Shown: positions 1 to 7,656, numbered from the stretch's first letter. The stretch is 16,513 nt of DNA from DUAL01 sp964452095 (GCA_964452095.1 CAYVKX010000047.1:1-16513); one strand, 5' to 3'. The notes: generated from the sequence alone by a model not told the origin. Translations and numbers: made by a program.

Positions 1-1257
1 CCAATTTCCTGTATCAAACTTTTTAATGAACTCCTTCCATTTTTCTATATCAAATTCTGTAGTAACTGCAAAAACTTTAATGTCAATTCCTGCATTAACT
101 AAAGAATCGCAAATAGCTTTTACTTTTGGCGTTTCTTTTTTGCAGTGCCCACAATCAGGATCGTAAAAGAAAAGAAGCGTGTATTTTGCTTGCAAATGAT
201 ATAGAGAATGATACTTATCCAAAGTATCTTTAAATACCAAATTTGGCGGTTTCTTGCCAATCAGGTTCGGACTGATTTTATTAGCTCTATCAATTATTTT
301 TTCCAATTGCTTTTCCTTTACCCAATCACACTCCCCATTCATGTAATATTTCTCCACCATATGAACAAAAACAGCATCCATTCCCATAATTTTTGACCGT
401 TCATAATTAGAGGTAATATAAGAAACAACATACTGAAATATCTCCTTATTAGCTCTTGATTTCTCTACCAAAATATCAGCCGATACAGTAATAGAATCAG
501 GATGTTTTGGCGTCATTTTTGTTAAGTACTGATCCATTTTATTGAAAAACACAGGCGTTCTAAGCATTCTAGAATCTGAGAAATCCATATTATCCCAATA
601 GTGTCTTTTGTAGTAATAGAATTGAAAATTTTCCTTAGGTTTTCCAGTAGAATCCATTGGAGTTTCAGGAATTTCAATCTCAGTAGTAGCAGTAATTACT
701 TTGCTGAAAAATACGCCATTATATTTTTCGCTAAATATGTTTCGGTAAGCCATTACATCTTCATCAATCTTTTTTATTTCTTTTTTAATATCCTCTTTAT
801 CCTCTTCTTTTGCCGCATTTAACTTTTCCTTTAAAGGAGTTACTTTTTGTTGTTGGGTGGTAATAAAATTCAAATACTCATAAAAAACTGTATTTTCTCT
901 TGAGTTCTTGAACTTCATATTAGTAACCAAATCTTCTATATCTGTGGTAAAAGAAAAATATTGCTCTGAAATAATCAACTCAAAATATTTTCCACCAGGA
1001 AGTACCATCAAATAAATACCACCATCTAAAGCTTTATTTCCACTAAAAGTTAATTTTCCATTGATTATATCGGTGGTATCGGCAGCATATTGCTTGCCTC
1101 CAAAATAATAAGCTAAAATTACAGTAGTATCCTGTATTCCTTTAATTTCTCCAGAAATTTTGTGACCTTCTTTTGATTGCTTCAAAAGTTCAGATACGTT
1201 TTGTGATTTTGAGATTATAGAAACCAAGATGCAGATTAGGAATAATATCTTCTTCAT
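1..1257 (-). CDS. Secreted thioredoxin-like protein (DUF4369/DUF5106/TlpA type), 3' end outside window
   Basis: The reading frame is open from an ATG at 1257 to the left edge (419 codons, no stop), so the C-terminus is missing. The N-terminus is a Sec signal peptide (MKKILFLICILVSI, then SKSQ). Residues ~28-120 look like DUF4369, a beta-rich domain common at the N-terminus of Bacteroidota thiol-disulfide proteins. A charged, probably helical stretch (~140-160) follows, then a DUF5106-like region. A thioredoxin fold starts near residue 330 with the redox motif CGHC at 369-372 inside DPDCGHCKKE. The family is periplasmic and handles thiol-disulfide exchange. Comparison with relatives suggests some tens of residues lie beyond the edge. 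The start is supported by a TAnnTTTG promoter just upstream. The specific substrate is unknown. Confidence 0.88.
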   Translation of the reverse strand, partial: MKKILFLICILVSIISKSQNVSELLKQSKEGHKISGEIKGIQDTTVILAYYFGGKQYAADTTDIINGKLTFSGNKALDGGIYLMVLPGGKYFELIISEQYFSFTTDIEDLVTNMKFKNSRENTVFYEYLNFITTQQQKVTPLKEKLNAAKEEDKEDIKKEIKKIDEDVMAYRNIFSEKYNGVFFSKVITATTEIEIPETPMDSTGKPKENFQFYYYKRHYWDNMDFSDSRMLRTPVFFNKMDQYLTKMTPKHPDSITVSADILVEKSRANKEIFQYVVSYITSNYERSKIMGMDAVFVHMVEKYYMNGECDWVKEKQLEKIIDRANKISPNLIGKKPPNLVFKDTLDKYHSLYHLQAKYTLLFFYDPDCGHCKKETPKVKAICDSLVNAGIDIKVFAVTTEFDIEKWKEFIKKFDTGNW

Positions 1258-1281
1258 ATTTTATTTTTTTTAAAAGAGTGG

Positions 1282-1314
1282 CAAAATTAAAAAATCGATT
1301 GAATAAATCGACAA
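1282..1314 (-). promoter_or_regulatory. Bacteroidota-type promoter for the thioredoxin-like gene
   Basis: Read on the minus strand, TAATTTTG (1289-1282) matches the -7 consensus TAnnTTTG. A TTG (1314-1312) lies 22 bp upstream, within the spacing known for the -33 element in Flavobacterium. The predicted transcript starts about 20 nt before the ATG at 1257. It overlaps the promoter reading the other way. Confidence 0.6.
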
Positions 1315-1331
1315 GCTATTTTATAACTTTG
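1299..1331 (+). promoter_or_regulatory. Bacteroidota-type promoter for the Kazal/T9SS gene
   Basis: TTG at 1299-1301 and TAACTTTG at 1324-1331 (consensus TAnnTTTG) are 22 bp apart. The start codon of the downstream gene is at 1420, giving a leader of roughly 80 nt. The -33 region lies between the two elements of the opposite-strand promoter. Confidence 0.6.
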
Positions 1332-1419
1332 AACGACTAAGATTATTTTAAGTTTTTGCTTGTTTTTTTGCAGTTGTAAGATTTTATTCAGATATTTACA
1401 CAAAATTTAAAACAAAATT

Positions 1420-3180
1420 ATGGTAAAAAAAATACTTTTTCTATTTAGTGCAGTTCTTTTTTCAGTAAATATTTTTTCGCAAGGAAGTGGCGGGACAATA
1501 GGTGCATTTCAAATTTCACCATCTCAGCCAACTACTAACGATACTATTTTCGTTTTTGCAGATGTGCAATTCCTTAGTTCTGATTGTATTTTACAATCCT
1601 CCAATCATTCAGTTAATGGAAATACAATTGTTGCAAGTGCACATCATTGTTTAGGAATGCTTTCTGCAATTTGCAATACAACTGATACATTTGTATTTTT
1701 ACCACTTGCTGCAGGTACTTACACTTTTGATCTGACACTAACATCTGGATTTGGTAGTATTGGTGTTCCTTGCACTCCAGGAATTATTCCAGATGATAAT
1801 CAAGATTTTCAATTTACTGTAATGGCAGCTCAATCGCCTTGCGTACTAACGGGCGGTATGGTTACTGTTCCTTATCCTGCATCGGTGGAGATAGAGGACG
1901 TGAAAGTGGAGAGATGNNNNNNNNNNGCATCTCCAATTATGATGGATGCTACCGTAAATGGCACGTCACAATATACTTATGCTTGGAATAATGGAGCAAC
2001 TGCCAATCAAAATCCTTTTTATTCTAATTGGTGCGTTACTATTACGGATAGTATTACCGGCTGTGATACTAGTATTTGTGAAGATTGTATTCCAACAGGA
2101 GGTTTTGGTTCTTGTCCGTTTATTTACGCTCCAGTTTGCGGTTGTGATGGAAATATTTATAGTAACGACTGTGTTGCCATGTATAATGGGATTTTTACCT
2201 TTTCTGCTGCTATGGGGCCAAACGGACAAGTTTTACCTTGTCCACAAATTCAATGTAATGTTGATATTGGAGCTTGGCCAACCGATTCTTTAGATTGTGC
2301 AAATGGAGACACATTAATTTTGGAAGCGACAAATGGCTTTGATACTTATTTTTGGAGTACGGGAGATACTAGTAGAATTATTGAAATCAGCACTCCAGGC
2401 ATTTATATTGTAACTGCTGTGGATTCTAATGGTTGCAATGATATTGATAGTATTGTAGTTTTTTGCCAAACATCTTCTTGTTTTTTAGAAATAAATAATG
2501 GAACAATTGATATAGAAATATGTGATGGAGATACAGCAATCCTTGAAGCAACAAATGGTTTTGATACTTATTTCTGGTCAACAAATGAAACTTCAAGAAT
2601 TATAGCAGTTACTAATGCGGGTATTTACACTGTTGTTGCTACTAATATATTAAACAATTGTGCAGAGGTTGATTCTATTGAAGTTATTGTTTACCCATCT
2701 TTACCATTGAGTATTTATTCAGCTCCTAGTCCTCCTTATATATGTTTAGGAGATTCTATAGTTTTGGAGGCTACAACTGGTTTTGTTTCTTATAGCTGGA
2801 ATAATGGAATGAGTGGAGATAGAATTGTTGATTATCCTACTCAAGACACATGGTATTTGGTGGAAGCAGTTGACTCAAATGGTTGTGTAGTTAAAGAAGA
2901 TATTATGGTTTATGTGGATACTTGTAGTACTGGAATCAACTATAATTTTGATAAAAACATCTTTATTTATCCCAACCCAACAAATGGAAAAGTAAATATC
3001 GAATTACCAAAAAATAAGTTTTTTGAGATTAGTTTATTAGAAATAAGCGGAAAACTTATTAGTAGATGGAGTAAGGTTGAAGGGCAACTAATTGTTAATG
3101 AAAATTTAAGTAAAGGAATTTATATTATAAAAGTAGAGGGAAAGCAAAGTATTAGTAACTTCAAACTGATAAGAAAGTAG
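1420..3180 (+). CDS. Secreted T9SS type A protein with Kazal domain and Ig-like repeats
   Basis: The 586-codon frame (across a 10-N gap) begins with a Sec signal peptide ending FSQ at residue 21. Residues ~228-272 form a Kazal-type inhibitor motif: C232, C240, C242, C251 around PVCGCDG and YSNDC, with a further Cys near 272. Three Ig-like repeats follow at ~286-500, each containing a version of LEATNGFDTYFWS; the first two are nearly identical. The C-terminal ~73 residues are a T9SS type A sorting domain (YPNPTNGKVNIE ... GIYIIKVEG ... KLIRK). The protein is therefore predicted to cross the outer membrane by T9SS and to be released or attached at the surface. Kazal domains often inhibit serine proteases, but in Bacteroidota secreted proteins the function is unproven. 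The true length depends on the gap. Confidence 0.85.
   Translation: MVKKILFLFSAVLFSVNIFSQGSGGTIGAFQISPSQPTTNDTIFVFADVQFLSSDCILQSSNHSVNGNTIVASAHHCLGMLSAICNTTDTFVFLPLAAGTYTFDLTLTSGFGSIGVPCTPGIIPDDNQDFQFTVMAAQSPCVLTGGMVTVPYPASVEIEDVKVERXXXXASPIMMDATVNGTSQYTYAWNNGATANQNPFYSNWCVTITDSITGCDTSICEDCIPTGGFGSCPFIYAPVCGCDGNIYSNDCVAMYNGIFTFSAAMGPNGQVLPCPQIQCNVDIGAWPTDSLDCANGDTLILEATNGFDTYFWSTGDTSRIIEISTPGIYIVTAVDSNGCNDIDSIVVFCQTSSCFLEINNGTIDIEICDGDTAILEATNGFDTYFWSTNETSRIIAVTNAGIYTVVATNILNNCAEVDSIEVIVYPSLPLSIYSAPSPPYICLGDSIVLEATTGFVSYSWNNGMSGDRIVDYPTQDTWYLVEAVDSNGCVVKEDIMVYVDTCSTGINYNFDKNIFIYPNPTNGKVNIELPKNKFFEISLLEISGKLISRWSKVEGQLIVNENLSKGIYIIKVEGKQSISNFKLIRK
1917..1926. other. Assembly gap (10 Ns)
   Basis: Ten Ns interrupt the Kazal/T9SS gene at codons 166-169. 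Runs of exactly ten are commonly placeholders, so the real distance and sequence are unknown. The frame happens to continue. The bases just left of the gap (about 1880-1916) are purine-rich and less AT-rich than the rest of the gene. Confidence 0.95.
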
Positions 3181-3201
3181 TATGTTTTATATCATTTTTT
3201 A

Positions 3202-3231
3202 TTAGGTAAGAGAATTGTAAATTTGAACCGA
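3202..3231 (+). promoter_or_regulatory. Possible promoter of the 3245-14529 block
   Basis: TAAATTTG at 3218-3225 is a full match to TAnnTTTG and lies 19 nt before the ATG at 3245. No TTG is present at the expected -33 spacing. The motif TTAGGTAAG (3202-3210) occupies the upstream side and recurs near the small paralogous genes at 15.3-16.1 kb. The preceding gene ends at 3180 with no visible hairpin, so read-through remains possible. Confidence 0.4.
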
Positions 3232-3244
3232 TTAATTATAGCTT

Positions 3245-4180
3245 ATGAAAAAAAATAACAGCTTTTTTGTTTTATCACTTGTGATAATTGTTTTTGCTTC
3301 TTCTTGCAAAAAGGAAATCGAAACAATTCCTAACAACACTCCACCATACTATGACGAAATACCAACAGTTCTTATCGAAAATTATGTAAATAGAATTTTT
3401 ATTGATTTGATAGGGAGAGAACCATTAGATATTGAAATGGAAAATGAAGTAAAAACTCTTAGAGATAATAATTTGAAAATGGAGTATCGCGATAGTTTAA
3501 TCACAAAACTGATGGCTTCTACCATTTTAGACACTACTATTGGCGACTCATCCAGCATCTATAAAACTGCTTATTATCATAGAATTTATGACATGACAAA
3601 GGCAAGAATGATTGAAGGGGCGTCAAATGAAGAAATTCAGCAGGAAATAGGAATTATTGAACAAGCTATTTTAGCAGATTCTTTAGCTGGAGGTAGTAAT
3701 TCTGGAATTGATAAAAAAAGATTTGAGCTGAACAAATTAAAGAAAATCATTAACTCTGAACAGCAATATAAAGATGGAGATATTGAAATAAATGAAGTGT
3801 ATGCCAGAATGCTTTACAATGCTATTTATGATGAAATTAATATGAATACTTTTAATTTTGTGAATGCTTCTTTTGATGATTTGTTTTCTCGATTTCCTAC
3901 TACTGATGAGTTTGATAATGGTTTTAACATGATAGAATTTAATGAGGCCAGATTACTTTTTAATCAACCAGGTCAAAACAAAGGAGATTTTATTGAAATA
4001 CTCACCAATTCAAGAGAGTTTTATGAGGGAATGATAAATTGGGTGTATCTTACTATGCTTTCTCGTGAACCTACTACTTTAGAAAAAGCTGAAGTAATGG
4101 AAACTTTCTTTTATGATTATGACTTACAAATAGTACAAAAGAAAGTGCTAATGACGGATGAATATGCCCATTTTGATTAA
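3245..4180 (+). CDS. DUF1549/DUF1553-like lipoprotein
   Basis: This 311-residue protein has a lipoprotein signal peptide with lipobox FASSC (Cys21) followed by KKEIE. Residues ~45-100 (YVNRIFIDLIGREPLDIEME, then a helical stretch with RDSLITKLM) resemble the start of DUF1549, whose hallmark is an LDLxGRxPTxxE segment followed by RxxLIDxLL. The C-terminal ~55 residues (YLTMLSREPTTLEKAEV ... VLMTDEYAHF) resemble the end of DUF1553, where a similar LSRxPTxxE helix precedes a terminal S/NxEF motif. The protein is much shorter than planctomycete PSD1 proteins (usually several hundred residues more), so the assignment is by motif only. It heads the gene block, 17 nt before the Fe-S membrane gene. 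Molecular function is unknown in the whole family. Confidence 0.7.
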   Translation: MKKNNSFFVLSLVIIVFASSCKKEIETIPNNTPPYYDEIPTVLIENYVNRIFIDLIGREPLDIEMENEVKTLRDNNLKMEYRDSLITKLMASTILDTTIGDSSSIYKTAYYHRIYDMTKARMIEGASNEEIQQEIGIIEQAILADSLAGGSNSGIDKKRFELNKLKKIINSEQQYKDGDIEINEVYARMLYNAIYDEINMNTFNFVNASFDDLFSRFPTTDEFDNGFNMIEFNEARLLFNQPGQNKGDFIEILTNSREFYEGMINWVYLTMLSREPTTLEKAEVMETFFYDYDLQIVQKKVLMTDEYAHFD

Positions 4181-4197
4181 TCAATAATAAAGAAGAT

Positions 4198-5247
4198 ATG
4201 GAAAATACAATTTCAAAAAGAGGATTGATGATTTGGAGAACGCTACAAGTATTGCTTTACATTTTAGGTGTTGGATTTCTGGTTTTAATGTTAAATGATT
4301 CATTGCGATTTATTCCTTCATTGCCAGAAACTTTCGGAAGAGATGCTTTCTGGAATGTGCTTATTTTTGCTGCACCACTTTTATTTGCAGTTGCACCAGG
4401 AGTGTGGAGAAACATTTGCCCAATGGGAACTACCTCACTTTTAGCTCGCTATTTAGGAATAAGTAAAGCAAAACCTCAAAACCAAAAAGAACAAGGAATG
4501 TTTTATTTAATAAGCGTAATTCTACTTTATGCATTAGTGCCTTTGCGTCATGTAGAAACAAGTGGACTTTCAGTAGTAATAGCATTAGTAGGAGTTGCCA
4601 TTTTAGCTTTAATTATTGGTTTTATGTATCAAGGGAAAAGCGGATGGTGTTCTGGACTTTGCCCAGTATATCCTGTGGAAAAATTATATGGAACAAAACC
4701 ACTAGTAACTGTGCCAAATGCACATTGTTCTACTTGCGTAAATTGTGTAGCTCCTTGTGCAGATTCTACTGAAAATATCATGCCAAGTTCTAATGAGGAA
4801 TCTGCAGCAAGCCGCTTTGCAAGTTTTATTTTTGTTGGCGGATTTCCTGGTTTTGTTTGGGGTTGGTTCAATGTTGCTGATTTTACCACAAGAATGGAAG
4901 GGTGGAATAATTTAGGTGCAGTTTATGGTTTACCAATGCTTGGCTTTGCTTTTACTCTAGTAATTTATTGGCTATTAAGAAAATTATTTGCTGAGAAAGA
5001 TTACTCCACTATTGCATTAGTATTTGCGGCAGCTGCTATCTCTTGTTATTATTGGTACAGGGTTCCTGCAATTTTAGGACTTTCGGAATCAGCTGGAGTA
5101 TTTGGTTTAGATTTATCTGCATTTACATCATTAAAATTAATATTAAGAATTGTTTCTACTACTTTCTTCTTTTGGTGGATAGTAATAAGAAACACTATAA
5201 AAAGTTGGGAATATCGCCCAGAATTTGAACAATTAGAAACCGTATAG
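4198..5247 (+). CDS. Polytopic membrane [4Fe-4S] protein (NapH/NosR/CcoG-like)
   Basis: This 349-residue protein has about seven to eight hydrophobic segments (near 14-33, 52-68, 102-116, 124-143, 207-224, 243-262, 271-288, 311-331). Residues 177-187 carry CSTCVNCVAPC, the CX2CX2CX3C pattern that binds a [4Fe-4S] cluster. Two further motifs typical of Fer4_5-type membrane proteins precede it: RNICPMG (Cys74) and CSGLCP (Cys151, Cys155). Members of this broad group (NapH, the C-terminal part of NosR, CcoG/RdxA) pass electrons through or at the inner membrane or help assemble metalloenzymes. No second full cluster motif is present. It sits between a DUF1549-like lipoprotein and an outer-membrane barrel, with a cytochrome downstream, so electron delivery to the periplasm is a reasonable inference. 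No specific symbol is justified. Confidence 0.8.
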   Translation: MENTISKRGLMIWRTLQVLLYILGVGFLVLMLNDSLRFIPSLPETFGRDAFWNVLIFAAPLLFAVAPGVWRNICPMGTTSLLARYLGISKAKPQNQKEQGMFYLISVILLYALVPLRHVETSGLSVVIALVGVAILALIIGFMYQGKSGWCSGLCPVYPVEKLYGTKPLVTVPNAHCSTCVNCVAPCADSTENIMPSSNEESAASRFASFIFVGGFPGFVWGWFNVADFTTRMEGWNNLGAVYGLPMLGFAFTLVIYWLLRKLFAEKDYSTIALVFAAAAISCYYWYRVPAILGLSESAGVFGLDLSAFTSLKLILRIVSTTFFFWWIVIRNTIKSWEYRPEFEQLETV

Positions 5248-5257
5248 AAATAGAAAA

Positions 5258-5553
5258 ATGAAAAAACTTTTAAAAACAACAATTTTAGCAACTCTGTTGC
5301 TAATAAGCCAAAGCGGCTTTGGGCAATGTACAGGTTGCGGAACTCCCTTGCCTTCTACTATTAATACAGGTACTTCAACTTATACAGGTACACAATGCTT
5401 GACATTTAACTTAACAATAACAGGCTTTGGAACAATAGTAATATTTGACAATATAGATTTAGGTTCAAGATAACCCTCTTAAGTTATCTTGAACCTTATA
5501 ATATTATGGGAGGAAATAGCTTCTACCAGGGAAAATTTATCAAATCAAAATAA
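5258..5553 (+). pseudogene. Remnant of a secreted T9SS-cargo gene (N-terminus plus frame-shifted C-terminal tail)
   Basis: An ATG at 5258 opens a 71-codon frame with an intact signal peptide (MKKLLKTTILATLLLISQ, then SGFGQ) and a short Cys-containing, Thr-rich mature part, ending at a TAA at 5471. From 5485 another frame reads to a TAA at 5551-5553 and ends GGNSFYQGKFIKSK, which resembles the tail of a T9SS C-terminal domain. The likeliest reading is one secreted protein that lost its middle. The break coincides with a perfect 14-bp inverted repeat (5461-5496). The 71-residue product could still be made and exported. The cargo family cannot be identified, and misassembly of a repetitive gene is the main alternative. 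Confidence 0.5.
5461..5496. repeat. Perfect 14-bp inverted repeat with 8-nt loop
   Basis: AGGTTCAAGATAAC (5461-5474) is the exact reverse complement of GTTATCTTGAACCT (5483-5496). The loop is CCTCTTAA. The left arm contains the stop codon of the 71-codon remnant. No T-tract follows, so it is not a typical intrinsic terminator. Confidence 0.9.
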
Positions 5554-5588
5554 TTAACAATTTTTATAAACTTAAAAAACAATTAATC

Positions 5589-5765
5589 ATGAAAACAATA
5601 ATTTTAACATTTGCACTGCTTATTCCGTTTTTTGGATTTGCACAAAACACCTATGTGCCTGACGACAACTTTGAACAAGCGCTTATAAATCAAGGATATG
5701 ATAATATCTTGGATGACTCTGTGCTTACTATAAATATTAGATTGAATTTGATTTATAAACCATAA
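5589..5765 (+). pseudogene. N-terminal stub of a secreted leucine-rich-repeat (LRR) type protein
   Basis: This 58-codon frame starts with ATG at 5589. It has a clean signal peptide (MKTIILTFALLIPFFGFAQ) followed by TYVPDDNFEQALINQGYD and NILDDSVLTINI. That opening is the familiar start of Bacteroidota secreted LRR proteins, where YVPDDNFEQ..I..GYD..LDD.VLT precedes the first repeats. Here the frame leaves the family pattern right after VLTINI and stops eight residues later (RLNLIYKP). No LRRs and no sorting domain follow. It lies 13 nt before the outer-membrane barrel gene. It is most likely a truncated gene; a collapsed repeat in the assembly would look the same. Confidence 0.6.
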
Positions 5766-5778
5766 AAAAGCCAAAAAA

Positions 5779-7152
5779 ATGAAAATGAAAAATTTATTAG
5801 CAGTAGGATTTATGTTTTGTACTTTTGGGCTATTTGCCCAATTTAGCATGAGTGGGGAAATCAGACCAAGAATGGAGTACAAACATGGTTATAAAAACTT
5901 AGCTGATAGCGCACAATACGCCACAATTTCAACAAGCCAAAGAACAAGGTTAAATTTGGATTATAAAGCCGAAAACTATAGGGTAGGACTTAGCTTACAA
6001 GATGTTAGAACTTGGGGAAGTGTATCTACTTTAAATAGCACAAACGATTATTTCACAGTACATCAAGCATGGACGGAAGTGGATTTAATTAAAGATGTAA
6101 GTGTAAAAGTTGGAAGGCAAGAATTAGTATATGATGACCACCGACTCTTTGGTAATGTTGGTTGGGCACCTCAAGGTAGAAGTCATGATGTAGCTTTACT
6201 GAAATATGATGGCGGCTTTAAGGCAGATGTTGGTTTTACTAAAAATTTAGATGAATCAGCTGGCTATAAAGATATGCATTATTTATGGCTACATAAATCT
6301 TTAGAAAATTTATCCTTAAGTATGGTGTATTTAAAAACTATTTATGATGCTGATGATAGAAGATTCTATACTAATTTGATGAATGAAATTAATCCTGACT
6401 CTTATTTGTCAGATTATACAATAAATAAGTTTTACATCAAAAATGATATACAAACTTTTGGAGGACGATTAACTACTAAACATGGTCCTTTTTCTTTAAA
6501 TGGAATTTTTTATATGCAAACTGGAGTAAATTTGAGTGCCTATTTAGTTGGGGCTGATGCTTCTTTTAAATTATCTGATAATCTAACGATTACTTCTAGT
6601 TATGAAAAACAATCAGGAAATGATTTAAACCCTTATGGAGAAGATTATAAAAAGGATAAAGCATTTTCGCCTCTTTTTGGAACCAACCATAAATTCAATG
6701 GAAATATGGACTACTTTTATGTCGGAAATCATGCTAAAAGTGTTGGATTGCAAGACATAACATTTGGAATAAAATACAAAGAGGATAAAATGAGTTTTAA
6801 GGCAGTAACCCATATGTTTAGTGCGGTTGGAAATATAGGGAAAGGATATGTTGCTGATTATGAAACTCAAGCAACAGAAACTAATCTTACTTTGAGTCAA
6901 ACTCTAGGGTATGAAGTAGATATCTCAATTGGTTATGACATTAGTAAAGAGGTAAATATTAAGGTTGGTTATTCTCAATTTTTTGGTACAGAATCTTTAG
7001 AAGAAGTAAAAGAAAAAGAATTTGTTGAATTGGAAGCTAAGAAATTTGAAGATAGTAATGGAAAGTACCAAACACTTCCATATATCGGTAGCACTTTTGA
7101 AACTAGTAATTGGTCATGGATAATGATAACAGTAAAACCTAAATTTTTATAA
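5779..7152 (+). CDS. Outer-membrane beta-barrel, alginate-export/porin type
   Basis: This 457-residue protein has a Sec signal peptide ending LFAQ (residue 21). The mature part opens FSMSGEIRPRMEY and continues with alternating strands containing TSQRTRLNLDYK, VKVGRQELVYDDHRLFG and GWAPQGRSHD. These resemble the alginate_exp (PF13372) family, in which an early SxRxRLxxxY and a GRQxxxxxxxRxxG segment are typical. It ends in a hydrophobic strand with terminal Leu (MITVKPKFL), as outer-membrane barrels do. No plug or TonB box is visible. It likely forms a passive channel. ATG 5785 (third residue) is an alternative start. It is 11 nt upstream of the next lipoprotein gene, so they are almost certainly co-transcribed. 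The substrate is unknown; nothing specific to alginate lies nearby. Confidence 0.8.
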   Translation: MKMKNLLAVGFMFCTFGLFAQFSMSGEIRPRMEYKHGYKNLADSAQYATISTSQRTRLNLDYKAENYRVGLSLQDVRTWGSVSTLNSTNDYFTVHQAWTEVDLIKDVSVKVGRQELVYDDHRLFGNVGWAPQGRSHDVALLKYDGGFKADVGFTKNLDESAGYKDMHYLWLHKSLENLSLSMVYLKTIYDADDRRFYTNLMNEINPDSYLSDYTINKFYIKNDIQTFGGRLTTKHGPFSLNGIFYMQTGVNLSAYLVGADASFKLSDNLTITSSYEKQSGNDLNPYGEDYKKDKAFSPLFGTNHKFNGNMDYFYVGNHAKSVGLQDITFGIKYKEDKMSFKAVTHMFSAVGNIGKGYVADYETQATETNLTLSQTLGYEVDISIGYDISKEVNIKVGYSQFFGTESLEEVKEKEFVELEAKKFEDSNGKYQTLPYIGSTFETSNWSWIMITVKPKFL

Positions 7153-7163
7153 AATTAATAAAC

Positions 7164-7646
7164 ATGAATAAAAAAATATTTCTATTAGTTTGTTTAATTT
7201 CTGCAATTGTTTTTTCCTGTAAAAAGGATGTGAGCTATGGGGTAGATGCTTTAAATACTATGCCGCCCAATGCACAGAAAACCAAACTAAAATCAAATGA
7301 GCAATACATTTCCATTTTGTATGCTAATTTGTTTCAGAAGGCGTTAAGTGCGAATGAGCTTGTAGAAATCACACACTGCATTGAGGGTTTTGGAGATAAA
7401 GAAACCATACATGAAGTAATAGTAAGTAATTTTATGAATAAAACAGATGTAATTATTCCTTCTGATTCTTTGATGCGAGCAGATATTGATATGTTTCTTA
7501 CTGAAGCGTATACTAGGTTTTATGTCCGTGATATTACTGAAGCAGAAAAAGAATACTTAACTAAATTTATTGAAGTAACCCCAACTTTTACGGCAGAAAT
7601 GCTTTACACAGCTTTTGCTTTATCGGATGAGTATCAATACTACTAA
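7164..7646 (+). CDS. Small DUF1553-like lipoprotein
   Basis: This 160-residue protein has a lipoprotein signal with lipobox VFSC (Cys19) followed by KKDVS. After a low-complexity linker come two helical stretches: YISILYANLFQKALSANEL (about 49-67) and YTRFYVRDITEAEKEYL (about 115-131), and the protein ends with FALSDEYQYY. The second stretch plus the SDEY ending aligns by eye with the C-terminus of the lipoprotein encoded at 3245-4180 (YLTMLSREPTTLEKAEV, TDEYAHF). The two appear distantly related, and both recall the tail of DUF1553. It is immediately upstream (10 nt) of the DUF1501-like gene, matching the DUF1553-DUF1501 adjacency seen in Planctomycetes. Function is unknown. Confidence 0.65.
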   Translation: MNKKIFLLVCLISAIVFSCKKDVSYGVDALNTMPPNAQKTKLKSNEQYISILYANLFQKALSANELVEITHCIEGFGDKETIHEVIVSNFMNKTDVIIPSDSLMRADIDMFLTEAYTRFYVRDITEAEKEYLTKFIEVTPTFTAEMLYTAFALSDEYQYY

Positions 7647-7656
7647 AAACTAAATT

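Noticed and set aside
208..822. Two plus-strand frames opposite the thioredoxin-like gene
   Set aside because: They lie antisense to a clearly coding frame with CGHC and DUF4369 features and have low-complexity Phe/Ile-rich products.
1911..1916. Bases before the N gap resembling the start of a transposase adapter end (AGATG)
   Set aside because: Five matching bases are too few to claim adapter contamination.
5604..5882. Minus-strand 92-codon frame over the LRR stub and barrel start
   Set aside because: It is antisense to two signal-peptide-coding starts, with a Lys/Cys-rich tail typical of shadow frames.
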